From NCBI RefSeq assembly GCF_030813505.1, contig NZ_JAUSUE010000014.1: a DNA stretch of 64,000 nucleotides. One strand, 5' to 3'. Shown here one piece after another: positions 52,407 through 60,674 of the stretch. The notes beneath the pieces are model-generated. The model did no database searches, had not been told where the DNA came from, and saw only the letters and a list, made by a program, of their open reading frames with translations. Position numbers and translations under genes: made by a program. Within the stretch, counting starts at the first letter, position 1. Each line of letters opens with the position of its first letter. Source of the DNA: Pectinatus haikarae (GTDB taxonomy: Bacteria > Bacillota > Negativicutes > Selenomonadales > Selenomonadaceae).

Positions 52407-53330
52407 ATGGACTTGAATGTTATGGAAGATGCCTCAGAAATCATCCATTATGATGATCCGAATATACCAATTTATGTAAAAATCGGACGACTATCAGCAT
52501 TCCCTCATATGCGGGCGCTTGGACATTGGCATGAGGATATAGAGATTATGAAGGCGCTGCAAGGAAATTTCGTTTATAAAATCAATGGACGAAGCTTTCT
52601 GATAAAGGAAGGAGACGCAATGATTGTAAATTCGCGGCAGATGCACTATGGTTATTCAGCCGATGGAAAGGATTGTGAGTTTTTATGCATATTGTTCAAA
52701 CCGGAACTCTTGTCGGGTAATCGTGAGCTTAGGTCTAAATATATCGATACGATCATACGTCATCATTACATTACGGAGTCATATTTATCCCGGCAGCAGC
52801 CGAAAGAGTGTTCTATGCTGCGTTTGATAGATGAATTTCTCCCATTGCCGATAAATATACAATCTGGATATGAACTTGAACTCTTGAGCAAACTGTATTT
52901 GCTGTGGCTGGGCTGGTTCCGATTGCTGCAACCGAAACTTTTGCAAAAGTTTCGGTCTTCGGATGCAAATATAGACGCTCAGAAAACCATGGTGGAATAC
53001 ATCTATAAAAATTATGCGAGAAAGCTTACTTTAGCTGGGATTGCCCGGAACGGCGGGGTATGCCGCAGTGAGTGCTGCCAGATATTCAAGAGTTATTTAG
53101 GAAAGACACCCATAGAATTTTTAAATGCCTATCGCTTGCAGGTCAGCATGAACCTGTTGAATGATGCAACGTATAGTATTACTGAAATTGCGATAGCATG
53201 CGGTTTTACAAATCCCAGCTATTTTACAGAGCTATTCCTCAGAACTAAGGGCTGTACCCCGAGTAGCTATCGTCGCCAGCAGAAAGAATTTTCTGAAAAA
53301 AATAAGGTGAATAATATTTTTATAAAATAA
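52407..53330 (+). CDS. AraC family transcriptional regulator with cupin sensor
   Basis: 307 residues. The N-terminal cupin-like domain has HWHEDIEIMKALQGNFVYKI. The C-terminal double HTH (about 200-295) has LTLAGIARNGGVCRSECCQIF and ITEIAIACGFTNPSYFTELF. These proteins bind a small ligand and usually activate adjacent sugar genes. It precedes the acetyltransferase gene by 25 bp and is divergent from the HAD pseudogene. Confidence 0.9.
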   Translation: MDLNVMEDASEIIHYDDPNIPIYVKIGRLSAFPHMRALGHWHEDIEIMKALQGNFVYKINGRSFLIKEGDAMIVNSRQMHYGYSADGKDCEFLCILFKPELLSGNRELRSKYIDTIIRHHYITESYLSRQQPKECSMLRLIDEFLPLPINIQSGYELELLSKLYLLWLGWFRLLQPKLLQKFRSSDANIDAQKTMVEYIYKNYARKLTLAGIARNGGVCRSECCQIFKSYLGKTPIEFLNAYRLQVSMNLLNDATYSITEIAIACGFTNPSYFTELFLRTKGCTPSSYRRQQKEFSEKNKVNNIFIK

Positions 53331-53355
53331 AATTTATATATGAGGAGAATAGCAT

Positions 53356-53946
53356 ATGATGATGCGGGAGAGGATTAGTTCCGGAAAGTTATTTACGGAT
53401 ATGACGGAAGGGCTGCCGGAGGAACGGCGGCAGGCAAAACTCAAAATGCAGGCTTTTAATGCGAGTTATCCCAGCGATATAATGGAACGTCAGCAAATTT
53501 TGAACGAGATTTTTGCCCGTGAGACAAAAGCATGGATTGAACCGCCGTTCTATTTCTGTTATGGAACCAATATTGAAATTGGGGAGGGATCATATTTGAA
53601 TTTCAATTGTAATTTTGTTGATGACACGAAGATTATTGTTGGAAAAAAGGTATTAGTCGGTCCATCAGTCATTATTACTACGGTAGGGCATCCTGTCCAT
53701 CCAGATTATCGTGGATACATGTATGCAGAATCGGTAAGAATTGAAGATAATTGTTGGATCGGTGCCGGAGTAATTATCTGCCCGGGTGTAACTATAGGGG
53801 AAAATTCGGTGATTGGAGCGGGGAGTGTTGTTGTAAAAAATATTCCGGCCAATGTAGTTGCGGTAGGCAATCCCTGTCGGATACTTCGTGAAATCGGGGA
53901 AAAAGACCGGAAATATTATTATCAGAACAGGGAATTTGATATTTAA
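53356..53946 (+). CDS. Sugar O-acetyltransferase (maltose/galactoside acetyltransferase family)
   Basis: 196 residues. The Maa-type N-terminal domain (MRERISSGKLFTDMTEGLPEER) and hexapeptide-repeat beta-helix (WIGAGVIICPGVTIGENSVI, IGAGSVVVKNIPANVVAVGN). The catalytic His is in TVGHPVHPDYR. It uses acetyl-CoA to acetylate sugars, thought to detoxify non-metabolisable ones. Probably cotranscribed with the AraC gene. Confidence 0.9.
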   Translation: MMMRERISSGKLFTDMTEGLPEERRQAKLKMQAFNASYPSDIMERQQILNEIFARETKAWIEPPFYFCYGTNIEIGEGSYLNFNCNFVDDTKIIVGKKVLVGPSVIITTVGHPVHPDYRGYMYAESVRIEDNCWIGAGVIICPGVTIGENSVIGAGSVVVKNIPANVVAVGNPCRILREIGEKDRKYYYQNREFDI

Positions 53947-54433
53947 AATCCACTTAATGATTTCACAAACACAATGTGGACTTTGTATGCTGGGTATTTT
54001 TCATAAATAAATGAACATTTTTCAAGTTTTATGTAAACACTAAAAACCAATATAAATTTAATAGTGATATATTAAGGGCATTGCTTGTAAAAGTGATGCC
54101 CTTTAAACATCTCTGTCTGAAAGATGTCCTTCAAAATAGATTTCCGGCTGAACTTTTATTTGGCTCCAGCCATTTTTTAGTAATTCCCTTATTGCCAGAT
54201 ACTCAGATACAGCATTTTAAAAGCTTGCCATCAGAGGGGAAAACTGTTAATAACTCAATCTATCAGCTGTTATCGCATTCTCAGAAGGAAATATGTTAAA
54301 GATTTTTTTGGTGGGTATAAGTAAATACGGGATTGGTATGGTCTGATTCATGAAATAACGTTTAGCCCCGCAGCAAAAATCCGATATAGAAAAAGTGAAG
54401 ATAATAAAAATTTGCAATAATGCATGGCCTTGA
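53947..54433. other. 487-bp region without a supported gene
   Basis: It contains a terminator-like hairpin (AAGGGCAT 54074-54081 with ATGCCCTT 54096-54103) that would end the AraC-acetyltransferase unit. Both open frames here (54081-54299 plus, 54247-54447 minus) lack recognisable protein features. Interrupted minus-strand coding-like stretches may be decayed sequence. Confidence 0.5.
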
Positions 54434-55312
54434 TCACTGTGATTCAAAAAATTTGATAAAGGTTTTCAATGTGGAAGATACATATCCTTCACTGTGCCAA
54501 ATCAAATTTGGATGTATTGCCCATGGGGCATTTTTAATTGGAATGACATGCATAAATTCGCTTAGCATATTATTAATCATCGATCGAGGCAAAATAGTTG
54601 AGCCTAAATTATTTAAGACCATACTTAAAAGCAGACCTGAGTCGTGACTTATACAAGAAATCTTTAAATTCAGCTCTCTTTTCCCAAATTCACTTATGAT
54701 TCTTTGATATAAGCTGTTCGAAGCCGGTGTACTAAGAAGAAGGAGGGGCATTTGTGAAATTTCTTCAATGGAAATGCATTCTTTCTCCCATACGAAATCT
54801 TGTGAAGTAACGAAAACACAAGTATCAAGTCGGAGAGCCTTGGTCCTGTATCCTTCAGTGTGAAAAGGCGGTGCGGAAAGAACTAATTCAATGGTATGTT
54901 TTTCCAATAAGTCCATGAGATAAGATATATTGCCTTCATATATCTCCGGAATAATGAAAGGATATTTTTTACGAAATTTTTTTAAAACAGGAAGCATGAT
55001 TTCTGAACAGTGAATGGTCGTGCCGATTGATAAATTTTTTGTCATGTGTTGACCAAATTCTTGTATTTCGGTGATAGTTTCATCCATATTGTAAAGTATT
55101 TTCTTGGCATTTTTCAAAAAAGCTCTGCCTTGTGGCGTAAGCTGATGATGTTTTTTGTTTGTGCGGTCAATAAGAGTGACTCCAAGCTCATTTTCCATTA
55201 ATTTTAGTTGTCTTGAAAGCGGTGGCTGCGCCATAAATAAACGCTTTGCTGCTTTGGTAATGTTCCCTTCCTCTGCAATTGCTACAAAATATTTTAACTG
55301 ACGAATATCCAT
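54434..55312 (-). CDS. LysR family transcriptional regulator of the decarboxylase operon
   Basis: 292 residues. The winged HTH is at the N terminus (MDIRQLKYFVAIAEEGNITK, AAKRLFMAQPPLSRQLKLME), followed by a periplasmic-binding-like effector domain. It is divergent from the UbiX-like gene, and the 17-bp palindrome AATACCTTAAAGGTATT lies in the intergenic region. LysR regulators of this layout activate phenolic acid decarboxylase operons when the substrate is present. Confidence 0.9.
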   Translation of the reverse strand: MDIRQLKYFVAIAEEGNITKAAKRLFMAQPPLSRQLKLMENELGVTLIDRTNKKHHQLTPQGRAFLKNAKKILYNMDETITEIQEFGQHMTKNLSIGTTIHCSEIMLPVLKKFRKKYPFIIPEIYEGNISYLMDLLEKHTIELVLSAPPFHTEGYRTKALRLDTCVFVTSQDFVWEKECISIEEISQMPLLLLSTPASNSLYQRIISEFGKRELNLKISCISHDSGLLLSMVLNNLGSTILPRSMINNMLSEFMHVIPIKNAPWAIHPNLIWHSEGYVSSTLKTFIKFFESQ

Positions 55313-55334
55313 ATGCTATATATTTCCTTTCTAC

Positions 55335-55351
55335 AATACCTTAAAGGTATT
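55335..55351. promoter_or_regulatory. LysR-type operator palindrome
   Basis: AATACCTT-A-AAGGTATT is a perfect palindrome with an ATACC-N5-GGTAT core that fits the T-N11-A rule of LysR sites. It is 22 bp from the LysR start and ~38 bp from the probable -10 of the decarboxylase promoter. Confidence 0.65.
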
Positions 55352-55372
55352 ATAGACCCATTTTTTTAGTAT

Positions 55373-55401
55373 TTTCAATATATTTTTTTGAAAGGTATAC
55401 T
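55373..55401 (+). promoter_or_regulatory. Putative promoter of the decarboxylase operon
   Basis: TTTCAA (55373-55378), a 17-base spacer and TATACT (55396-55401). The -10 overlaps an AAGGTATAC half-site, so a regulator could act there as well. Confidence 0.5.
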
Positions 55402-55434
55402 AAGAATAGAAACTCGATGAAAAGAGGTAAGATA

Positions 55435-55998
55435 TTGAAAGTTATAGTGGCAATTACTGGGGCGACGGGATCAATTTTTGGAATTCGTATATTAGAAATT
55501 CTGAAAAACATTAAAGAAGTAGAAACACATCTTCTCTTATCAAAATGGGGGAAAAAAACTATAGAGTCAGAAACAAACTATACAGTAGAAAGGGTAGGCT
55601 TGCTTGCGGACTACACGTATGATATCGCAAATCTTGGCGCGAGAATCTCAAGCGGATCATTCCAGATAGATGCCATGATTATTGCCCCATGCAGCATGAA
55701 AACACTTGCATCCATCCGTATGGGATTTGCCGATAATCTTGTATCGCGTGCAGCAGATGTTATTTTGAAGGAACGAAAAAAACTGATTCTTTTAACAAGA
55801 GAAACCCCTCTCAACACAATTCATTTAGAAAATATGCTGGCATTATCCCGTATGGGAACTATTATGCTGCCGCCAATGCCGGCATTCTACAATAATCCAG
55901 AAACAATCGATGACCTGGTAAGTCATATTGCATATAGAACTGTGGATCAACTTGGTATCATTCTCCCTGATTTAAAACGTTGGACTGGATTGGCATAA
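55435..55998 (+). CDS. bsdB: UbiX-like flavin prenyltransferase (hydroxyarylic acid decarboxylase subunit B)
   Basis: 187 residues from TTG 55435 with a GAGGT site; the upstream in-frame ATG 55417 overlaps it. N-terminal VIVAITGATGSIFGIRIL, then APCSMKTLASIRMGFADNL and LILLTRETPLNTIHLENML are UbiX/BsdB hallmarks. It prenylates FMN to make the cofactor prFMN required by the UbiD-like subunit. The context with C and D subunits and a LysR gene matches bsdBCD/vdcBCD operons. Confidence 0.9.
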   Translation: MKVIVAITGATGSIFGIRILEILKNIKEVETHLLLSKWGKKTIESETNYTVERVGLLADYTYDIANLGARISSGSFQIDAMIIAPCSMKTLASIRMGFADNLVSRAADVILKERKKLILLTRETPLNTIHLENMLALSRMGTIMLPPMPAFYNNPETIDDLVSHIAYRTVDQLGIILPDLKRWTGLA

Positions 55999-56011
55999 AA
56001 ATACTTTAATA

Positions 56012-56028
56012 TATACCATAAAGGTATA
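56012..56028. promoter_or_regulatory. Second LysR-type palindrome inside the operon
   Basis: TATACC-N5-GGTATA has the same core as the site at 55335-55351. It lies 14 bp after the UbiX-like gene and ~80 bp before the damaged C gene copy, and could be a second control point. Confidence 0.5.
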
Positions 56029-56108
56029 ACACTGATTGTAGAACAGATATTTTTCTGTTTTAAATAAATTATTATATAAATTTTTACTATAAACTGGGAG
56101 GCAATAAA

Positions 56109-56578
56109 ATGGCTTACAGGGACTTAAGAGAATTTCTAGAAGTCCCCTTTATGAGCAGTTAAAGAGAGACTTTCCCGAAGTAGAAGCGGTAAATGCCATG
56201 TATACACATGGCATCGGTGCAATTGTGTCTACAAAATCTCGTTTTGGAGGATATGACAAAGCGGTTGCCATGAGGCTTCTTTCTACACCGCACGGAATGT
56301 CCTATACAAAAATTGTTATTATAGTAGATGAATTTGTAGATCCGTTTGACCTTAAACAAGTTATGTGGGCGCTGACAACGCGTGTACGTCCGGATAAGGA
56401 CGTATTTAAAATCTCATGGGAAATATATCTATGTGATACCTGTAAATTTTCATGGAGAAGCACAGAAGGGATCAATATAACCGACCCGGACCAATACGAC
56501 AAAAGATTCAAATTAAACCCGGCAGAACTTGATGCATTTGATCAGATTCCACCGATTCCCAAGCTGTTAAAAAAATAG
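56109..56578 (+). pseudogene. Deleted duplicate of bsdC-bsdD
   Basis: It starts like the intact C gene (GGGAGGCAATAAA site, ATGGCTTAC) but after 35 bases jumps (about 56143) to a position equal to 58208 in the intact copy, removing ~930 bp and shifting frame to a stop. It then follows the C gene almost base for base until about 56413, where a second jump equal to ~254 bp joins it in frame to the D gene (WEIYLCDTCKFSW), ending at 56578. Between jumps the two copies differ at only a few bases, so the duplication is recent. The open frame 56198-56578 is a C-D fusion with no plausible activity. Confidence 0.85.
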
Positions 56579-56797
56579 CAGTAATATTATATGCAGAAAA
56601 TATAGATAAAAAAAATTAGTTTATGAAAATCAAAAAATAGAGCAGTCTGTTCATTCCAAAGTTATTAGAGAGCTGCTCTGCTTCTGGCCAAAAGTATAAA
56701 ATCTGAGCAGCCAAAAATGATTTCATGCTTTTATTTGAAATGACCTGCAGCATTTTTCACAGCGATAATTGGAAGTTTTGCAAAGGAGGAAAGTGGC

Positions 56798-57184
56798 GTG
56801 AAGAAAATTTCTTTAAAGGTCGGTGAAGGAAAGCATCACGTCTGTCTCCATACGGTGTTTTGTGGCAAGGACGCTATTCTATCTATTGCAGGAGGCGATG
56901 TGCCTCATATTGGTGCTGTCGCAGTTGCTGTTCCAAGAAAAAGTCTGACAGGAGACGGCAGCCATTCAGCAAGCGTCAGTGTGATCTGCATCGCAGGTCA
57001 TAAAGAAGATGAGCTTGCTCGCAGCATCGCACTGCGTCTTAGTGCCTTATGGTTTTGCAATGTCACCGTTTCAGCGGGAATTCACATTAATGATGTGGAA
57101 AAAGAAGATATTGTTATATTACGCAAAAATATCGAAGAACTCGTGGAAAATATAATTGATAAAGTCAAGGATGAAATGCACTGA
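56798..57184 (+). CDS. LpdD-like prenylated-flavin chaperone
   Basis: 128 residues from GTG with an AAAGGAGGAAA site. Key blocks are LSIAGGDVPHIGAVAVAV, a mid-protein GHKEDELARSIALRLSALW and the C-terminal VTVSAGIHINDVEKEDI. This pattern matches LpdD of lactobacillal gallate decarboxylase (LpdBCD), a small protein thought to help the prFMN cofactor reach the UbiD-like subunit. Here it stands between the damaged and the intact C-D copies, in the same operon as the UbiX-like gene. Identification is from memory of the family pattern. Confidence 0.7.
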   Translation: MKKISLKVGEGKHHVCLHTVFCGKDAILSIAGGDVPHIGAVAVAVPRKSLTGDGSHSASVSVICIAGHKEDELARSIALRLSALWFCNVTVSAGIHINDVEKEDIVILRKNIEELVENIIDKVKDEMH

Positions 57185-57241
57185 AGTATAACGATGATAT
57201 GGAACCAAATAAATTTTTATAATAAACTGGGAGGCAATAAA

Positions 57242-58669
57242 ATGGCTTACAGAGACCTAAGAGAATTTCTAGAAGTATTAGAAGCCGAAAAGCAATTAAT
57301 CAGAATAAAAGATGAGGTTATGCCTGAACCGGACCTTAGTGCCATCGGACGTTCTGCACCAAACATGGAAAGTGCACCGGCAGTCCTTGTCGAAAAAATC
57401 AACGGATATAAAAATTCGGTCGTACTTAACGTGCATGGCTCTTGGCAGAACCATGCACTGATGTTGAATCTGCCTAAGGATACACCGGTAAAAGATCAAT
57501 TTTTTAAACTAAAAGAACTATGGGATCAATATCCGGTAAAACCAGTTTGGACTGATAAAAAAGATGCTCCGGTCAAAGAAGTAGTAGTTGAAGCTGACAT
57601 CAACCTTTTCGATGTACTTTCACTATTTCGGATCAATGACTTTGATGCTGGATTTTATCTTTCAAAAGCACTTATAGTTACCAGAAATCCTAATAATCCG
57701 GATAGCTATGATGAACAAAACTGCGGAATGTACCGTATTCAAGTAAAAGGAAAAGATAAAGTTGCCATTCAGCCAATGCCATTTCACGATATTGCAGTGC
57801 ATTTAAAAAATGCTGAAGAGAAGAATGAAAGACTTCCCGTTGCGATCTGCCTTGGGAATGATCCCGTTCTAAGTTTCATGGCTAGTACACCGATTGCATA
57901 TGTACAATCAGAGTATGATTTTGCCGGTGCACTAAAAGGAGAACCAATAGAACTTACAAAAGCAGAAACCAGCAGTCTTGATATTCCGGCTCGTTCAGAA
58001 ATTGTACTGGAAGGATATATTGAACCCCGCATAAGAGAAATTGAAGGACCGTTTGGTGAATTCCCCGGAAGTTACTCAGGATCGCGGCTTCAGCCAATTA
58101 TCAAAATAACGAAGATTACACATCGCAAGAACCCTATATTTGAAAACTTGTATATTGGCATGCCTTGGACAGAGGTTGACTACTTAGTAGCACTCAACAC
58201 CAGTATTCCCCTTTATGAGCAGTTAAAGAGAGACTTTCCCGAAGTAGAAGCGGTAAACGCCATGTATACACATGGCATCGGTGCAATTGTGTCTACAAAA
58301 TCTCGTTTTGGAGGATATGGCAAAGCGGTTGCCATGAGGCTTCTTTCTACACCTCACGGAATGTCCTATACAAAAATTGTTATTATAGTAGATGAATTTG
58401 TAGATCCGTTTGACCTTAAACAAGTTATGTGGGCACTGACAACGCGTGTACGTCCGGATAAGGACGTATTTAAAATCCCATATGCTCCGGGGATGCCGCT
58501 TGACCCGTCTTCTGAACCGGCCGGTATGCATACAAAATTGGTTATTGACGCAACAACACCCGTTGCTCCCGATGCCGGCAGAGATTGCGAACTGTTGGGA
58601 ATGCCGGCGGATGTAAAAAAATGGTCAGAAATTCTTCGTGATTTAGTCAAAGAAGGAGGAAATAAATAA
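57242..58669 (+). CDS. bsdC: UbiD family hydroxyarylic acid decarboxylase subunit C
   Basis: 475 residues from the ATG at 57242 with a TGGGAGG site; the longer in-frame start at 57194 is not supported. UbiD features: MAYRDLREFLEVLEAEKQLI, CGMYRIQVKGKDKVAIQPMP, the catalytic E-x-D-E region around EIEGPFGEFPGSYSG, and the C-terminal VEAVNAMYTHGIG, VRPDKDVF. It performs reversible decarboxylation of hydroxybenzoate-type acids (vanillate, 4-hydroxybenzoate, gallate) using prFMN. The exact substrate cannot be read from sequence. It overlaps bsdD by one base. Confidence 0.92.
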   Translation: MAYRDLREFLEVLEAEKQLIRIKDEVMPEPDLSAIGRSAPNMESAPAVLVEKINGYKNSVVLNVHGSWQNHALMLNLPKDTPVKDQFFKLKELWDQYPVKPVWTDKKDAPVKEVVVEADINLFDVLSLFRINDFDAGFYLSKALIVTRNPNNPDSYDEQNCGMYRIQVKGKDKVAIQPMPFHDIAVHLKNAEEKNERLPVAICLGNDPVLSFMASTPIAYVQSEYDFAGALKGEPIELTKAETSSLDIPARSEIVLEGYIEPRIREIEGPFGEFPGSYSGSRLQPIIKITKITHRKNPIFENLYIGMPWTEVDYLVALNTSIPLYEQLKRDFPEVEAVNAMYTHGIGAIVSTKSRFGGYGKAVAMRLLSTPHGMSYTKIVIIVDEFVDPFDLKQVMWALTTRVRPDKDVFKIPYAPGMPLDPSSEPAGMHTKLVIDATTPVAPDAGRDCELLGMPADVKKWSEILRDLVKEGGNK

Positions 58670-58896
58670 TGAAATGTCCCAGATGCGATTCAGAATCAGT
58701 AAGCGTAATGGTAAAGTCTCCGGTCGGTGATGCATGGGAAATATATCTATGTGATACCTGTAAATTTTCATGGAGAAGCACAGAGGGGAGCAATATAACC
58801 GACCCGGACCAATACGACAAAAGATTTAAATTAAACCCGGCAGAACTTGATGCATTTGATCAGATTCCACCGATCCCCAAGCTGTTAAAAAAATAG
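58669..58896 (+). CDS. bsdD: Small subunit D of hydroxyarylic acid decarboxylase
   Basis: 75 residues. Two CxxC pairs (CPRC at 3-6, CDTC near 29-32) form a probable zinc ribbon, followed by FSWRSTEGSNITDPDQYDKR and a Pro-rich end (IPPIPKLLKK). It matches BsdD/VdcD, required for full activity of the B-C system. Its ATG overlaps the bsdC stop (TAATG). A terminator follows. Confidence 0.93.
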   Translation: MKCPRCDSESVSVMVKSPVGDAWEIYLCDTCKFSWRSTEGSNITDPDQYDKRFKLNPAELDAFDQIPPIPKLLKK

Positions 58897-58939
58897 CAGC
58901 ATACTATAAATCAAAAAATATAAATAAAGTAAAAATAAG

Positions 58940-58975
58940 AAAAAACCTCTGATTCCAAAAGATCAGAGGTTTTTT
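58940..58975. terminator. Terminator of the decarboxylase operon
   Basis: A perfect 14-bp stem AAAAAACCTCTGAT / ATCAGAGGTTTTTT with an 8-base loop and T6 at the end. It can serve both strands. Confidence 0.9.
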
Positions 58976-59161
58976 CCTGTCTGGATGGGCATTGGCCATT
59001 TTTTTGTGATTCCCAATATGGATCATAGTTGTCTTCGGAAAGGTTTATCGCTCGGAGATACATTTTTCTGCCGATTCAACTTGCTATAATGAGATGCTCA
59101 CTGCTCCTGTCGGGCAATAGTTCTCTGATCGCTGGAGAAAATTTGAAAATCTATTTGCTGC

Positions 59162-60037
59162 TTAATATGCCAGCACCTCATAACCCGCTTCGGTTACTAA
59201 AACTGTTTTTTCCCATTGAGCAGAGGGCTTTCCGTCGGCAGTACGAATAGTCCAATTGTCATTTGCATCTGTTACTATTTTAGAAATTCCCATATTTATC
59301 ATAGGTTCTACGGTAAAAACCAGTCCTGGAACCAGGAGCATTCCTGTACCTTGTTTTGTCACATGGCTAACCCAAGGCTCTTCGTGAAATTCTAGACCAA
59401 TGCCATGACCTCCAATTTCCCGAACCACAGTATAGCCATTTTTCTCAGCATGATTATTTACTGCCTGTCCAACATCGCCGAGAAAGCCCCAAGGTTTTAC
59501 TTGTGCAAGACCCATATCCAAGCACTCTTTGGCGATATCAACCAATTTTTGTTTTTGGGGAGAAACAGAACCAACGCAAAACATACGTGAAGAATCTGAA
59601 AAAAAACCATTGTAAATTGTAGATACATCAATATTCACAATATCTCCATTTTTCAAGAGAATATGTTTCGCAGGAATGCCATGACATACAACATCATTAA
59701 TTGAAATACATACGCTTTTGGGGTATCCCTCGTAATGAAGATCTGCAGGAATTCCTCTGAGCTCTTTAGTTTTTTCATAAATGAGTCGATCAAGCTCTTC
59801 GGTGGCTGCTCCATCGACCACAAAATTTTCAATAAAATCAAGTATAGCAATATTCCGTCTGCCGCTTTCCCTGATACCTTCTATTTGCTGCTTGGTTTTT
59901 AGTAATTTTTGGTCTGGTACTTCAAATCCTTTTAAGCGATAAATTTCCATTTGTTCATTAATAAAAGCGTGGCATTTTTTATATTTTCGCCCGCTGCCAC
60001 ACCAACATAAATTATTTCTTCCAAACTTATCAGACAT
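59162..60037 (-). CDS. map: Methionine aminopeptidase type I with N-terminal SEC-C motif
   Basis: 291 residues from the ATG at 60037 with a GGAGAGA site; ATG 60052 overlaps it. The N-terminal zinc-binding SEC-C motif is CWCGSGRKYKKCH. The catalytic pita-bread domain has GYPKSVCISINDVVCHGIPA, GDIVNIDVSTIYNGFFSDSSR, GHGIGLEFHEEPWV and GLVFTVEPMINMG, with metal ligands present. It removes initiator Met; SEC-C may guide binding to ribosomes. It is placed away from the ribosomal protein operon, so it is likely a second, accessory copy. Confidence 0.92.
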   Translation of the reverse strand: MSDKFGRNNLCWCGSGRKYKKCHAFINEQMEIYRLKGFEVPDQKLLKTKQQIEGIRESGRRNIAILDFIENFVVDGAATEELDRLIYEKTKELRGIPADLHYEGYPKSVCISINDVVCHGIPAKHILLKNGDIVNIDVSTIYNGFFSDSSRMFCVGSVSPQKQKLVDIAKECLDMGLAQVKPWGFLGDVGQAVNNHAEKNGYTVVREIGGHGIGLEFHEEPWVSHVTKQGTGMLLVPGLVFTVEPMINMGISKIVTDANDNWTIRTADGKPSAQWEKTVLVTEAGYEVLAY

Positions 60038-60052
60038 TTTATCTCTCCGCAT

Positions 60053-60427
60053 TTATAAATTTGAGGAGGCAGTATACCTTATGGCTGGGGTGAGCTCAGA
60101 AAAATTACCGCAGGCTTTCCGATATTGTCGTGGTGAACATTGAAAAGCCTGTGAAAAAGCTCTTGCAAACGCTTCAGATGACAAGTATCCATATCGAAAA
60201 GCAATATCAGTTATTCTATCATTGGTCACACAGAGATCATAAGCGGCAGCTTTTAATTTACATTGGACTAGAAACTGTTTATATGTCATACCCATGTGCC
60301 TTCGAAAGTTTGTTGAGCAATAATATGGTGAATAACCAATATATGATGACATGCTTTGCAGACTTGGTTTTTCCGTTATGTTATTTTCTATCCACTTTAC
60401 CATTAACTCTATTGTTTGCACAGACAT
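60053..60427 (-). CDS. Small AraC-type HTH regulator
   Basis: 124 residues from the ATG at 60427 with an AAGGAGTGAGG site. It is a bare AraC DNA-binding domain: LQSMSSYIGYSPYYCSTNFR and ITDIAFRYGYLSSEAFARAF, then FQCSPRQYR. Without a sensor domain it resembles MarA/SoxS-like activators. Its stop is 16 bases before the map start on the same strand, so the two form an operon. Confidence 0.88.
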   Translation of the reverse strand: MSVQTIELMVKWIENNITEKPSLQSMSSYIGYSPYYCSTNFRRHMGMTYKQFLVQCKLKAAAYDLCVTNDRITDIAFRYGYLSSEAFARAFSQAFQCSPRQYRKACGNFSELTPAIRYTASSNL

Positions 60428-60674
60428 TTGCCTCACTCCTTTTTCCAGTATAACAATTCTCGCAAACAATTACCTGATATAAGTTGCACAGATGAAATAA
60501 AATTATCGTAAGCAATCTTTGCAATTTGACTGAAACAAGAGTTTACAAACGATGTTAATTGCCACATAGGTTATCAAAACCATATATTATAATTTATACT
60601 AAGCAAATAATAATATATTCAAAATAAGATGTAGAAACTGTTTTCGGCAGTACATAAAAGTATAAAGAAATCTT

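Noticed and set aside
54081..54299. 72-codon plus-strand frame between the acetyltransferase and LysR genes
   Set aside because: No ribosome site, it starts within a terminator-like hairpin, and it has no recognisable features.
56198..56578. Open frame of 126 codons as a real protein
   Set aside because: It is an in-frame join of the end of a C gene to the end of a D gene, created by deletion in a duplicated copy; there is no ribosome site at its first ATG.
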